Origin: CAZOGW01 sp964579415 | GTDB taxonomy: Bacteria; Actinomycetota; Acidimicrobiia; Spongiisociales; UBA5794 | Assembly (NCBI GenBank): GCA_964579415.1 | Contig: CAZOGW010000150.1 | Coordinates: 1-6,659, forward strand | DNA length: 6,659 bases | Direction of reading: 5' to 3' | In this document: in pieces, positions 6,645 to 6,659 of the stretch | How the letters are laid out: each line of letters starts with the position of its first letter | How positions within the stretch are numbered: the first letter of the stretch is position 1 | Made by a program: the position numbers and the translations under genes | The notes under the pieces: model-generated | The model's input: the letters and a program-made list of their open reading frames with translations, nothing else | Databases searched by the model: none | What the model was told of the DNA's origin: nothing

Positions 6645-6659
6645 CCGCCGCTTCGGCGG
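6645..6659 (+). terminator. Possible terminator hairpin after the oxidoreductase gene, cut by window end
   Basis: CCGCCG and CGGCGG form a 6-bp all-G/C stem with a CTT loop, starting 18 bases after the stop codon. The position suits an intrinsic terminator, but any following T-run lies beyond the window. The stretch can alternatively be read as the first codons of a new gene from ATG 6629, so the call is tentative. Confidence 0.35.

Noticed and set aside
6629..6659. Start of a further plus-strand gene (ATG at 6629, reading MTSSSPAASA)
   Set aside because: Only ten codons are in the window, there is no good ribosome-binding site, and the same bases form a terminator-like hairpin. A coupled downstream gene remains possible but cannot be supported.

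Overview
This is a GC-rich window (coding regions strongly biased to G/C at third codon positions). It carries three protein genes, all housekeeping or general-metabolism types. The base composition, the actinobacterial-style NhaA–thioredoxin fusion and the form of IleRS point to an actinobacterium, perhaps an uncultured or environmental lineage. This assignment is inference from gene style, because there is no rRNA or other lineage marker here.

Layout. Bases 1–3062 (minus strand) hold almost all of an isoleucyl-tRNA synthetase gene (ileS), cut at its 3' end by the window edge. A 103-base gap with two small palindromes separates it from nhaA (3166–5061, minus). This encodes a 631-residue Na+/H+ antiporter fused to a C-terminal DsbA/thioredoxin-fold domain with a CPYC motif. 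Bases 5062–5267 form a divergent intergenic region rich in palindromes, including three CTAG tetranucleotides spaced exactly 11 bp apart. A FAD-linked oxidoreductase of the berberine-bridge-enzyme (BBE) type then runs on the plus strand (5268–6626). The window ends on a G/C hairpin 18 bases after its stop codon.

How the genes relate. nhaA and ileS lie head-to-tail on the minus strand and could share a transcript, but nothing suggests a shared pathway: one handles cytoplasmic pH and sodium, the other charges tRNA-Ile. The oxidoreductase is divergently transcribed and has its own strong ribosome-binding site. No mobile element, CRISPR array, tRNA, rRNA or phage gene was seen.

Most interesting points. 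Both class I catalytic signatures of the synthetase are altered: HIGH reads GVHT and KMSKS reads EMHGS, in a gene that otherwise looks intact. The palindrome/CTAG array sits upstream of the flavoprotein gene. That flavoprotein keeps the FAD-linking histidine but has serine where bicovalent relatives have cysteine. I found no convincing new multi-gene system here.
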